Origin: a virus
Strand: one strand, 5' to 3'
IMG/VR virus record: IMGVR_UViG_3300036782_000001
Location: 1 to 64,000 of that record
DNA length: 64,000 bases
This document shows, piece after piece, positions 30,772 through 39,795 of this stretch (the stretch's first letter is position 1; each line of letters starts with the position of its first letter). A program made the translations under genes and the position numbers. The notes beneath the pieces are model-generated. The model ran no database searches, was not told the origin of the DNA, and saw only the letters and a list, made by a program, of their open reading frames with translations.

Positions 30772-33700
30772 AAAAGTACCTCATTACCGTCACGGTAGAG
30801 AAGGTATGAGTAGTGAAGGTGATGCTTGGATGCATCCAGAAGTGTTTGATGACGATTACGAACGAAAAACGAATTCTGACATAAGACGTTATATGAGTTC
30901 TCTGACGAAATCCAATCGTTTGGTTGTTGACATTAACAAGGCTGAAGCACCGAAAACTGGTAGGTCTTTGAATAGAGGAAAATTGGTTAAGAGAGCGGTA
31001 CAAGTGAAAGGGAAAGATGGTAAGATGTTCACTCGTATGCAATGGGTAGACCCGAATGATGACCACCAAATACAGTCTCACCCTCTACACCAAGAGCCTT
31101 CACTGGAAGGTACTAAGCCTACTTCTTCTAAAGACCCTAGTGAGATGTCACGAGAAGAATACGTAGACCATCACGTTCGTAAGAAGATGTCTAAAGAAGA
31201 GAAATACGATATGCTAGAGAAACATGGTGTTGAATGGAAGCGAAATAACCATGAAGCTATTGACCATAAGAATGCTGTAATGGCTCTTAAAAATCATCTA
31301 TTAAAGAATCCTCACCTTATTGGTGCACACAACAATAAGGAAGCAAAGGACATTGAGAAGCCAATAACAGGTACAGATGATGAGAATGAGTTCTGGAATA
31401 TGTGGGATAAGGCTGACAGAGAGGGTTCATATGAGCTTATGCGTAAGCTGGGTATTATCGAAAAGGATGAGCAAGACCCTAGATTCGACCCTAATGTAAA
31501 GGAAAATATGAAGCCTATTAAGCACTTACTGAACGTTACTCGCTTGAAGAAGCATCTACGTGAGAATAGACATCTCATGACTGACCCTGAGTATCTTCCT
31601 ACAAAGGATACAAATGCAACTAAGGCTGCTAAAAAGCAATTAGAAGATAAGAAACAAGGTATCAAGCCATCTCCTGCACAAGCAGGTGGTAATGATGTCC
31701 ACACCATCTTAGCCAATATGCCTAGGGAACAGTTGTATAAGCTTATGAAGGATGCAGGTATAGCAGATGAAGACCCACTTATCACAGGAGATAAGATGGC
31801 AGGGGTTAAGCACCACCTTAATATGATTAAGTTCAAGAAGCACCTAGAACACCACCCTGAGATACTAACTCACAATCCTGATGGTTCTCTTACAGAAGGT
31901 GAGAAAGAACGTATTGCTTCCCTACCTGAAGAGGCTAAAGAACGTGACCGTATTAAGAGCTTTGTGTCTGATATGTCTCAAGAGGACGTAGAGGATGCAC
32001 TAGACAAATACTCTGACCATGATGCAGTTAAGAGTAGGACTAAATCTGACCATGAGGGTATTAACAGTATGCATGCAAAGGGTGCTCTAGTTAAAGTATT
32101 CTCTGAAGATAAGGAAAGAATGAAGCCTTATCAAAAAGAAGTAAGTGCTGACAGACTAATGAAGATGCGTATTGGTAATAAGGTTATGGGTAAATTCCTA
32201 CGTCATGCATTTGGCTTCAAGGGTATAGGAGACCTAAAAAGACCTGAAGATGATGAGTTCCGTACTACAGAGTGGCAATGGCATGGTAATGGTGGTAGTG
32301 GCTCTGCTATGATGGAGAAGAACGATGATGGAGATGCAGTACTAACTGTTATAGACTATGGGGAAGATGGTCAAGGGTGGAACGAATTCCAAGTCCCTCT
32401 ACAGGAGGTTAAGGACTTTGTAGACGATTTGAGAAAAGGGAACGAACAAAAGAAAAAGGTTGAGCAGAAGGAAGTTCCCCTACAGAAGAAGCCAGCAGAC
32501 CAGATAGAGAAAGCCCTAAACGAGAGTTTCGAAAAGAACTACACTCCAGAGGTTGGGGAGGTCATGAAGTCCCACTTTACTAAACTGTGGAATAATGCAG
32601 ACCGCTCTGGAAAGATTAGTGACATCGTGAAGAAGTCTATGAATATGACTAAGGGTACTATGAGGAACTTACTTAAAGAATGGGGTGTTCCAGTCTCTCC
32701 TACAGGAGATATTATTAAGACTAACGACCCTAACTTTAAGTCTATGGTATTCAAGGATGAGATTCAAGATAAGAAGTCTAAGAGTGCTATGGATTACCTT
32801 AAAGCAGCAGACATAGGAGTAGACCGCAAAGCTACACCTGATGCTCCCTATGACCCTTATGTACTACACGAATCAGCTAAGAACTGGACAGAAGGGGAGA
32901 AGGCACAGGCACGTAAGGAGCTATTAAAGAATGCAATTCATGTTAAGACGGGTATTACACATGAAGACCATGACAAACGTATAGCAAAACTTACAGACCA
33001 CCTTCATTCATCTACGACTCATATACCATTTGACTTGATGAGTCACTTAATGGCAAATGGTATGAAAGTTAAGTTCTCTGATGTAGATGCTCACGGTAAT
33101 GCTCACACAGGGGCTAACTACAATGGTAAGGACAATGCTATTTATCTTGACTCTCAGTACTATCATTCTACGTCAGTGTTTAAAGACCATCCACATGACC
33201 ACATACCAGAGAAGACAGAACATCCTACTATCAAGGGAGCTAAATACGGTCACTGGAGTATAGGAGAGAATATGGTGCATGAATCTGCCCACGCTATTGA
33301 CAGATTCCTAAGTGGTGGGGATTCCTACCTAAACTGGGATAAAGGTCAAGGTAGTACTTATGCTAAAGACCATTTAAATACTGTTCCTGAACATTATAAG
33401 AAGAAAGTTGAACAGTCTAACCCTGATAAGGAGATTAGATACAGCAAGGAAGGAAAGTATTTTTATGTTTTAGATGAGTGGATGTCCAACTATGAGGGAC
33501 GTGTCTATGGAGAGTATCAAAAGCTAAATCCCGATTACGTTCACTCTGACAATGGTACAGGTAAGATGTATGATAAGAAGTTCCAAGGTGTGGAAGGTAT
33601 GCATGGTACTGAACACTGGGCTGAATCGGTAGCAGGTTATGGTAATGCTATTCACTCTTACCAACGTTGGAAAGATATGAATCCAGGTAATAAGTCTACA

Positions 33701-34003
33701 TCCATGGATGAGTGGGCTGAACAGATGCATAAGCAGTATTCACAAAAGGGCTTTGGTACAGCTAATGCAGAAGGTCAAAACTATAAAGCTGGTACAAGCA
33801 CTAGACCAATGGAATCTTATGGATGGCAATACCACACAATGAAACAACACTATCCTGAACTATTTGGTGCAATGCAGTCCATCTTTAATAGACCCGACTT
33901 TTTAGGAAGTAAGGGACAGAGCCGAACAGAGTCAATTCAGCATGGAAACTCAGCTAAGAAATCTCTAGGCTTATTCGTTGATTTGGGAGGGAGCAAGGCA
34001 TGA
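30743..34003 (+). CDS. Giant RMQW-module protein with HExxH metalloprotease-like domain
   Basis: 1086 residues from ATG 30743 (GTG 30734 possible). The N-terminus has GREGMSSEGDAWMHP, then the RMQW module (about 62-108: VVDINKA, GKLVKRAVQVKGK, FTRMQWVDPND). Several helical repeats follow between about 130 and 430 (for example KEEKYDMLEKHGVEW, PREQLYKLMKDAGI). Near the C-terminus, IGENMVHESAHAIDRFL (HExxH at about 846-850) and HWAESVAGY (Glu about 961, third ligand) look like a gluzincin zinc site. A good candidate for a protein delivered with the genome, or a virion-resident protease. Its stop overlaps the next start. Confidence 0.88.
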   Translation: MAEQLKRTARKVPHYRHGREGMSSEGDAWMHPEVFDDDYERKTNSDIRRYMSSLTKSNRLVVDINKAEAPKTGRSLNRGKLVKRAVQVKGKDGKMFTRMQWVDPNDDHQIQSHPLHQEPSLEGTKPTSSKDPSEMSREEYVDHHVRKKMSKEEKYDMLEKHGVEWKRNNHEAIDHKNAVMALKNHLLKNPHLIGAHNNKEAKDIEKPITGTDDENEFWNMWDKADREGSYELMRKLGIIEKDEQDPRFDPNVKENMKPIKHLLNVTRLKKHLRENRHLMTDPEYLPTKDTNATKAAKKQLEDKKQGIKPSPAQAGGNDVHTILANMPREQLYKLMKDAGIADEDPLITGDKMAGVKHHLNMIKFKKHLEHHPEILTHNPDGSLTEGEKERIASLPEEAKERDRIKSFVSDMSQEDVEDALDKYSDHDAVKSRTKSDHEGINSMHAKGALVKVFSEDKERMKPYQKEVSADRLMKMRIGNKVMGKFLRHAFGFKGIGDLKRPEDDEFRTTEWQWHGNGGSGSAMMEKNDDGDAVLTVIDYGEDGQGWNEFQVPLQEVKDFVDDLRKGNEQKKKVEQKEVPLQKKPADQIEKALNESFEKNYTPEVGEVMKSHFTKLWNNADRSGKISDIVKKSMNMTKGTMRNLLKEWGVPVSPTGDIIKTNDPNFKSMVFKDEIQDKKSKSAMDYLKAADIGVDRKATPDAPYDPYVLHESAKNWTEGEKAQARKELLKNAIHVKTGITHEDHDKRIAKLTDHLHSSTTHIPFDLMSHLMANGMKVKFSDVDAHGNAHTGANYNGKDNAIYLDSQYYHSTSVFKDHPHDHIPEKTEHPTIKGAKYGHWSIGENMVHESAHAIDRFLSGGDSYLNWDKGQGSTYAKDHLNTVPEHYKKKVEQSNPDKEIRYSKEGKYFYVLDEWMSNYEGRVYGEYQKLNPDYVHSDNGTGKMYDKKFQGVEGMHGTEHWAESVAGYGNAIHSYQRWKDMNPGNKSTSMDEWAEQMHKQYSQKGFGTANAEGQNYKAGTSTRPMESYGWQYHTMKQHYPELFGAMQSIFNRPDFLGSKGQSRTESIQHGNSAKKSLGLFVDLGGSKA

Positions 34004-34377
34004 AGGTAGTTATTCACAAAGACGGAAAATTAGGTACGGTAAAATATAGCAAAGATGGTCAAGCTATGGTGAGCCACCCTGATGCTAAGGTTAGGAAGGA
34101 TGTAAAGGATTACTTGGATACTGAACGAGAGTTTACTGTAGCAAACCCTAATACAGACCCTGATGTAGTTGGTTCTAGGAGGAAGCTTTATGCTTCCCCT
34201 AAAGCCAATGAAGATACAATGTCTATGGCTTTATGTGAGATGTTCCACCATACAGGGGTGCATGTAGACTGGTCTGGTAAGTTATCTAAGGATTTCTTAG
34301 GACAGAAGGACAAGAACAGTAAGGCAGATAAGCCTATTGAAAAATCAACAGTAGACGATTTCGATATTATAAACTAG
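34000..34377 (+). CDS. Small partner of the metalloprotease-like protein
   Basis: 125 residues, ATG overlapping the stop of the giant gene, ribosome site GGGAGGGAGCAAGGC. Starts MKVVIHKDGKLGTVKYSKDG, similar in plan to the small gene following the other giant cargo gene (19554). The C-terminal part has ALCEMFHHTGVHVDWSGKL. Perhaps an inhibitor, chaperone or virion adaptor; inferred from location. Confidence 0.8.
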   Translation: MKVVIHKDGKLGTVKYSKDGQAMVSHPDAKVRKDVKDYLDTEREFTVANPNTDPDVVGSRRKLYASPKANEDTMSMALCEMFHHTGVHVDWSGKLSKDFLGQKDKNSKADKPIEKSTVDDFDIIN

Positions 34378-34387
34378 GAGGGCTAAC

Positions 34388-34930
34388 ATGAACGATGACA
34401 CTTTGTTGGTAATATCGCCCAAGCTTATGGACATCCAGAAGGGTAAGAGTGACCGTAATGGATTAGTACAACAGATACTAACATATGTACGAGATGGTAG
34501 AACAATAACTCGTAAACAGTGGGTACGTAGTGAGTTTGCAGACCACGCTAAGAAAAATGAGGAAGAAAAGAAAGACGTACTATTACGTGAGCAAGAAAGG
34601 GAAAGACGTAAGGAAGCTAAGAAGAATGATGAACAGAATGCGAAAATGGCTACTCAAGATAAACGAGCACGTAAGAAGAAGATAAAAGAGAAGGAAAAGA
34701 TGGAAGGGCATGGGGAAGGTACTAAGCATGTTATCCATGTAGGGGAATACGCTAAGAAGCTAGCAGACCAAAAGAAAAAGCGTATGCAGGAAGAGAAGGA
34801 TAAGAAGCATAAGCAACAAGGCGATAAGAAGAAGGATAACAAGAAGAAGGATAAACATGGCTCCTTTGGACAGGCTAAACAGACCAGAGAAGATAATAAA
34901 GCAAGTGACAATATGTCTCTTGGTAAGTAG
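34388..34930 (+). CDS. Lys-rich basic protein with divergent RMQW module
   Basis: 180 residues; ribosome site CTAGGAGGGCTAAC. The first 50 residues carry the fifth, most divergent copy of the module (KLMDIQKGKS, LTYVRDGRTITRKQWVR). The rest is very rich in K, E, R and Q (over half charged), with several KKK runs, and likely forms charged helices. The composition recalls internal head proteins of T4 (IPs), which are packaged with DNA. Role inferred. Confidence 0.82.
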   Translation: MNDDTLLVISPKLMDIQKGKSDRNGLVQQILTYVRDGRTITRKQWVRSEFADHAKKNEEEKKDVLLREQERERRKEAKKNDEQNAKMATQDKRARKKKIKEKEKMEGHGEGTKHVIHVGEYAKKLADQKKKRMQEEKDKKHKQQGDKKKDNKKKDKHGSFGQAKQTREDNKASDNMSLGK

Positions 34931-34957
34931 CGTACACGTAAGTGTATGCTATTTTTA
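34929..34957 (+). terminator. Rho-independent terminator
   Basis: AGCGTACAC / GTGTATGCT stem with one G-U and ATTTTTATT tail; overlaps the stop codon. Confidence 0.85.
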
Positions 34958-35029
34958 TTGGCTTTGCGAATTTTATTCTAAGAGAATAATGTGTATACCC
35001 CTTTTAATTTATAGTAGGAGGTGCTAGTA

Positions 35030-36610
35030 ATGGGGCTTTGGAACTCACTAGGTAATTTACTAAACGTAAATATGCCGAACTACCCTGATTCAACAGACCT
35101 AAGCAAGTCTATGAATCAGCATGAAGACATAATGAAATCTGAAAGAGCACGTGACCCTAAGTTTGTTATAGAAGATCCACTATCAATGCTATCCCAACTA
35201 GGATTCAAGGATAAACCGTCATCATTGACATTCGATACGTTGAAGAAGATGGCAGTACGAAATTCAGTGGTTGCTTCTATTATTACAACGAGGGTTAACC
35301 AGGTGGCTAGTTTTTCACAGCCATCTAGATTTACTAAGGATGGTGTAGGGTTTGAAATAACACTACGTGACCCTAACAAAACTCCCTCTAAAGAAGAAAT
35401 GAGCATGATTCTATCCCTAGAGTCATTTATAGAGAACTGTGGTTTCACCTATGACCCTGCTAGGGACAACTTTGATACATTCCTTCGTAAGATAACTAGG
35501 GACTCTCTAACGTATGACCAGTTGAACTTTGAGACTGTACCTGATAGAAGAGGGTTACCAGCAGAGATATATGCGGTAGATGCTTCTACAATTAGGGCAG
35601 CAGAGATGGAAGACCCTACTCCAGATACTGGGGTTACTTTTGCTGACTTTAAAGGTAACAGTACACAGAACAAGTTCGTACAGGTACTTAATGGTGCTAT
35701 CATTGCAGAGTTCACAGGATTAGAATTAGCGTTTGCTGTACGTAACCCTAGAACAGACATCAATATTCAGCCCTATGGTCACTCTGAGCTAGAGGTTCTT
35801 ATACACCAAATAACTGCACATTTATGGGCAGAAGAGTATAACTCTAAGTACTTCTCTCAAGGAGGTACTACAAAGGGTATCTTGAATATCAAAGGTCAGA
35901 ATATAAGCAAGGAACAGTTAGACGCTTTCCGTAGACAGTGGACTGCTCAAATCGCTGGTATGACTGGTGCATGGAAGACCCCTGTAGTATCTGTTGATGG
36001 CTTAGAATACGTTAACGTATCCCAATCTAACAGAGAGATGGAGTACGAGATGTGGATGAACTACCTTATCAACATATGTTGTGCAGTATACCAAATTGAC
36101 CCTGCTGAAATAAACTTCCCTAACCGTGGAGGTGCTGGAGGTTCTGGTGGAGGACTAGGTGAAGGTGGTATTGAAGACCGTCTTAAAAACTCTAAGGACA
36201 AGGGATTACGACCAATGTTAAGCTTCTTAGCTAACGTAATTAATCGTTATATTGTTCGTAGATTCTCCAATAAGTTTGTATTCAACTTTGTAGGACTTGA
36301 TAAGGAATCTGAGAAGTCTAGATTAGAGGTGCAAGATAAACAAGTACGCTCATTTAAGACTATTAACGAGTTACGTAAGCAACGTGGTATGGAGCCTATT
36401 GAAAATGGGGATGTTATCCTAGACCCAACATTTATAAACTACGTAATGCAGAAGGAAATGGCACAAGAGGCAGAGCAACAAGGTGACCCTAATGACCCTA
36501 ATGCAGGAGCAGGAGAAGAGCCACAAGAGGAGCAAAGCCCAGAAGAGGTACAACAGGCACAAGAGGATGACCAAATACACCAGTCTATAGACCAGCAGTA
36601 TAGTCAATGA
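35030..36610 (+). CDS. Portal protein
   Basis: 526 residues from ATG 35030 (AGTAGGAGGTGCTAGTA). Portal proteins form the dodecameric ring at the DNA-entry vertex and dock terminase and neck. The call rests on size, position right before the protease-scaffold-capsid set, and phage_portal-like segments: an N-terminal helix set, [19 protein letters not shown] (a typical conserved portal motif near residue 355), and the [20 protein letters not shown] stretch that follows. The C-terminus is Q/E/P-rich. No module or fusion is seen. Confidence 0.93.
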   Translation: MGLWNSLGNLLNVNMPNYPDSTDLSKSMNQHEDIMKSERARDPKFVIEDPLSMLSQLGFKDKPSSLTFDTLKKMAVRNSVVASIITTRVNQVASFSQPSRFTKDGVGFEITLRDPNKTPSKEEMSMILSLESFIENCGFTYDPARDNFDTFLRKITRDSLTYDQLNFETVPDRRGLPAEIYAVDASTIRAAEMEDPTPDTGVTFADFKGNSTQNKFVQVLNGAIIAEFTGLELAFAVRNPRTDINIQPYGHSELEVLIHQITAHLWAEEYNSKYFSQGGTTKGILNIKGQNISKEQLDAFRRQWTAQIAGMTGAWKTPVVSVDGLEYVNVSQSNREMEYEMWMNYLINICCAVYQIDPAEINFPNRGGAGGSGGGLGEGGIEDRLKNSKDKGLRPMLSFLANVINRYIVRRFSNKFVFNFVGLDKESEKSRLEVQDKQVRSFKTINELRKQRGMEPIENGDVILDPTFINYVMQKEMAQEAEQQGDPNDPNAGAGEEPQEEQSPEEVQQAQEDDQIHQSIDQQYSQ

Positions 36611-36639
36611 TAGTATATGTGTTATAAGGTCTATAACTG

Positions 36640-36650
36640 ATTTTATACTT
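36640..36650 (+). promoter_or_regulatory. Possible -10 region ATTTTATACTT
   Basis: Same 11-mer as at 13172-13182, here 21 bases before the protease start. Weak evidence. Confidence 0.25.
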
Positions 36651-36671
36651 TAGATACAAGGGGGTGAAGTG

Positions 36672-37433
36672 ATGGCAGATTTATTTAAGTTTAGCGTAAG
36701 TGCTGATGCTGATATACAGAAATCTTCAGAAGAGGGTAAGCGTATTATACGTGGTTATGCTTCTACTGAAGATGAGGATAGACAAGGTGAGTCTATGGTT
36801 CAGAAGGGCTTAGACATTTCTGACTTCCTTAATCACGGGTACTTCAACTATGACCACGATAACAGTGTAATTATGGGTTACCCTTACCCTACATGTAGGG
36901 TGGATGACAAAGGATTATATGTTGAGGGTGAGTTGTTCAAGGGAATACCACAGGCAGATAGGCTTTGGGAGTTAGCTATAGCTTTGAAGAAGTCTAATGC
37001 TCCTAGGAAAGTAGGCTTCTCTGTCGAGGGTAAGGTTATGGAGCGTGATGGAAGTCGTATTCTAAAGGCTAAAATTTATAATGTGGCAATTACAACCAAC
37101 CCAGTTAATACCCATACATCATGGGAGGCGGTTGTTAAGTCTTTCAATGCACCTTCTCACATACATGTAGATGAGGTAGAGAAAGCCCTATCCGCAGGTT
37201 ATGAAACTGACCCAGAGGATATGGAAGGTGGAGAGACGTTTCGTAAGGAAAGCCTAGACAAAGACTTAAAGAACTTGTCGTATGTGATAGATAACGACGA
37301 TAAGAAGAAAATTCTTAAAGAGAAACTTGCTAAGAAGTCGTTAACTACACGAGAAACAATTGTATACTTACAGTTAACTAAAGGCTACTCTAGAGCAGAA
37401 GCTGAAGCCTTCATTAAAAAGGCTATAAATTAA
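36672..37433 (+). CDS. Prohead (HK97-type) serine protease
   Basis: 253 residues from ATG 36672 (AAGGGGGTGAAGTG). His in NYDHDNSVIMGYP (about 61) and Ser in VGFSVEGKV (about 116) are the expected dyad of the S78/U35 fold; IIRGYASTEDEDRQGESM is the usual opening segment. It should cleave scaffold, itself and capsid proteins. The C-terminal part (about 169-204, KALSAG...ETFRKESL) copies a segment from the N-terminus of the capsid protein (19 of 35 identical by eye). The tail (about 215-253) is helical. Confidence 0.93.
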   Translation: MADLFKFSVSADADIQKSSEEGKRIIRGYASTEDEDRQGESMVQKGLDISDFLNHGYFNYDHDNSVIMGYPYPTCRVDDKGLYVEGELFKGIPQADRLWELAIALKKSNAPRKVGFSVEGKVMERDGSRILKAKIYNVAITTNPVNTHTSWEAVVKSFNAPSHIHVDEVEKALSAGYETDPEDMEGGETFRKESLDKDLKNLSYVIDNDDKKKILKEKLAKKSLTTRETIVYLQLTKGYSRAEAEAFIKKAIN

Positions 37434-37446
37434 GGGGGTATATAGA

Positions 37447-38268
37447 ATGGCTAATATCAATCCGTTAGATGCAGATATCAACAAGTCATTAGATGAGTTA
37501 GAGCAGTTGGCAGAGAACGTAAAGAAGAGTACGGCAGAGACTACTGAAAAGTTATCTAAAGGTTTAGATAATGATGAGGTAGCACCTGAAGAGGTATCTG
37601 AGGATTCTCCTGAACAGGGTAACGAGGGAGAAGAAGCACCTGAAGAAGGCGCACCAGAGGGTAATGAAGCTCCAGCAGAAGACGGAGATGTAGATGCTGA
37701 TACAGAAGCTGAAGAAGATGCTAACGAAGATGAGCCTGTAGAGAAGTCATTAGAAGACACTTTAAAATCTAATGATGGCGTTCGTAAGGCACTAGAAGTT
37801 AGCGAATTCTTAGATGAGTTAGTTAAAGGCTTATCTTCAGTACTCACTGGACACTCTGATGAGTTACAGAAGTCTATTGATAGCACTAACCAATCTAACC
37901 AGATCATAGCTAAATCTATGTTAGGTATTGTTAAGTCTCACCAAACAATCGTATCTAGCCAAGAGAACCTAGCTAAGTCTATTGCTGAGTTAAGCAACCG
38001 TATGGTGAAAGTTGAAACAACTCCAACTGTACGTAAATCAGTGCCATCTGCTAACACTAAAGTGTTACAAAAATCCTTTGAAGCTTCTAATGGTGAAGCA
38101 CCTAAGCAAGAAGAAGGACTAAGCAAGTCGATGGCTATGTCTAAGTTGACTGATGCGATACAAAAAGGACAAGGCGACTTGACTATGGATGTACTAGCAT
38201 TAGAGTCTGGCGCTAATATTAGTGACCTATCGTCTAACGCTAAATTACTATTAGGTTCTAACAATTAA
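37447..38268 (+). CDS. Capsid scaffold protein
   Basis: 273 residues; the gene lies between protease and capsid genes. The centre (about 45-100) is extremely acidic and Pro/Glu-rich (EEAPEEGAPEGNEAPAEDGD), and the rest is helical, typical of scaffolds that assemble inside the prohead and are degraded. Short K-S segments recur (INKSLDELEQ, EKSLEDTLKS, QKSIDST, AKSMLGIVKS, AKSIAELS), perhaps protease sites or heptad features. The C-terminal 60 residues probably bind the capsid. Confidence 0.88.
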   Translation: MANINPLDADINKSLDELEQLAENVKKSTAETTEKLSKGLDNDEVAPEEVSEDSPEQGNEGEEAPEEGAPEGNEAPAEDGDVDADTEAEEDANEDEPVEKSLEDTLKSNDGVRKALEVSEFLDELVKGLSSVLTGHSDELQKSIDSTNQSNQIIAKSMLGIVKSHQTIVSSQENLAKSIAELSNRMVKVETTPTVRKSVPSANTKVLQKSFEASNGEAPKQEEGLSKSMAMSKLTDAIQKGQGDLTMDVLALESGANISDLSSNAKLLLGSNN

Positions 38269-38285
38269 TCGGAGGTGCAAAACAC

Positions 38286-39689
38286 ATGTTTCCTAACTTA
38301 GAAAACGGACAAGGTTTCGGTACGGCTACTCAGGCAGATGTGGATAATCTTAATAAAGCCTTATCAGCAGGTCATGAGGTCAACCCTCTTGAACTACAGG
38401 GCGGTGGAGCGTTCCGAGTTGAATCTTTAGAGAACAGCTTAAAGGTTCTAACTTATGGCGACCAACATATTAAATTCTGGAAGAAGATTCCTAAACAGAC
38501 TGCATACTCTACTGTAGAGCAATACGGTCAATTACTAGACTACGGACGTAACCAAGGAGCGTTCGTTGGTGAGGGTATGTTACCAGATACTAACGACTCT
38601 ACTTACGCACGTAAGGCAGCATTCGTTAAGTTCTTAGGTACTACTCGTGAAGTTACACACCCAATGACATTAGTAAATAGTGCATTCGGTAACGTTGTAG
38701 CTCGACAAAACCAAGACGGTATCCTTTGGATGCTTAAACAAGTGGAGCAATCTCTATTCTGGGGTAACTCTAAGTTAAAGCCAGGTGGAGAAGAAGGTCG
38801 TGAGTGGGACGGTTTAGTAAACCTTATCGATAAAGAAAATACTATCGACTTAAAAGGTAACTACTTAGAAGAGCACCATATGAACTGGGGCGCTCAAATG
38901 ATCATCCAGAACTACGGTACTCCAACTGATATGTTCTTACCATTCGAAGTTATGGCACAGTTCTCTCAAGAGTTCTTCCCTAAAGAGCGTGTGTTAATGC
39001 CAACACAACAAGGCTACCAAGCTGGTGTGGTTGTTAACAAATTCATGACTCACGGTGGAGAAGTAGAGTTCAGCCCTGATATCTTCTTAACAAAAACTAA
39101 GCCATTAAGCATGAATGCTTCTAGCTATAAAGCTCCTGCTGTAGGTACTTTAGCTGGTGCATTAGACGCTTCTGGTACTGCTGGTGACTTTGCTAAGCAA
39201 GGTGGCGGTGTATACAAATATGCTATCACATTAAATAACGACCACGGTGAGTCTATCCCATCTAACGTTGTAGCTGTTACAATGACAGGTTCAGACTTAG
39301 CTAAGGGAGTTAAGCTTACTATCACTAACCCTGCTTCTACTGCATTCCCAGTTGATTACGTTCGTGTATATCGTTCTGAGAAAGATGGCAACCAGTTATA
39401 TGAAGTTGCTAAGTTTGCAGTAACGTCTCAAGGTAGTGCAGCGACTACTGTATTCACTGATAACGGTGAAACAATCGCTAACACGTATACTTCATTCATG
39501 GGTGAAATGTCTCCAGAGATTATCGGCTTTAAACAGCTAGCTCCTATGATGAAGATGGATTTAGCTACGCTTGGTCCAGTTATCCGTTGGATGATTTTAA
39601 TGTACGGTGTACCTGTACTTTATGCTCCTAAGAAATGGATGAAGTACACTAATATTAAAGCTGACGTACCAGGCTTCATTGGTGCTTAA
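38286..39689 (+). CDS. Major capsid protein with Ig/FnIII-like insertion
   Basis: 467 residues; ribosome site TCGGAGGTGCAAAACAC. HK97-fold-like shell protein of the SPO1/Twort type: a mobile N-terminus with KALSAGHE (about 24), then HIKFWKKIPKQTAYSTVEQY and AFVGEGMLPDTND, and a C-terminal IRWMILMYGVPVLYAPKKW. A region of about 275-405 (GGVYKYAITLNNDHGESIPS through DYVRVYRSEKDGNQLYEVAK) looks like an inserted immunoglobulin or FnIII beta domain exposed on the shell. Codon use is optimised relative to neighbours (many GTA/GCT codons), as expected for an abundant protein. Confidence 0.95.
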   Translation: MFPNLENGQGFGTATQADVDNLNKALSAGHEVNPLELQGGGAFRVESLENSLKVLTYGDQHIKFWKKIPKQTAYSTVEQYGQLLDYGRNQGAFVGEGMLPDTNDSTYARKAAFVKFLGTTREVTHPMTLVNSAFGNVVARQNQDGILWMLKQVEQSLFWGNSKLKPGGEEGREWDGLVNLIDKENTIDLKGNYLEEHHMNWGAQMIIQNYGTPTDMFLPFEVMAQFSQEFFPKERVLMPTQQGYQAGVVVNKFMTHGGEVEFSPDIFLTKTKPLSMNASSYKAPAVGTLAGALDASGTAGDFAKQGGGVYKYAITLNNDHGESIPSNVVAVTMTGSDLAKGVKLTITNPASTAFPVDYVRVYRSEKDGNQLYEVAKFAVTSQGSAATTVFTDNGETIANTYTSFMGEMSPEIIGFKQLAPMMKMDLATLGPVIRWMILMYGVPVLYAPKKWMKYTNIKADVPGFIGA

Positions 39690-39711
39690 TATAAATAAGT
39701 GATCGCATAGG

Positions 39712-39741
39712 AGGGAGTGGACTTAGTTCACTCCCTTTTAT
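39712..39741 (+). terminator. Terminator after the capsid gene
   Basis: AGGGAGTGGAC / GTTCACTCCCT eleven-base stem (one G-U) followed by TTTTATC. Confidence 0.85.
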
Positions 39742-39795
39742 CATGCCCTACGATACGTTGATTATATTATTATAAACTATTAGGAGGTATTTACT

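Noticed and set aside
34654-34911. Leftward open frame opposite the Lys-rich gene
   Set aside because: A shadow of the A/G-rich coding strand; Leu/Ser/Phe-rich nonsense.
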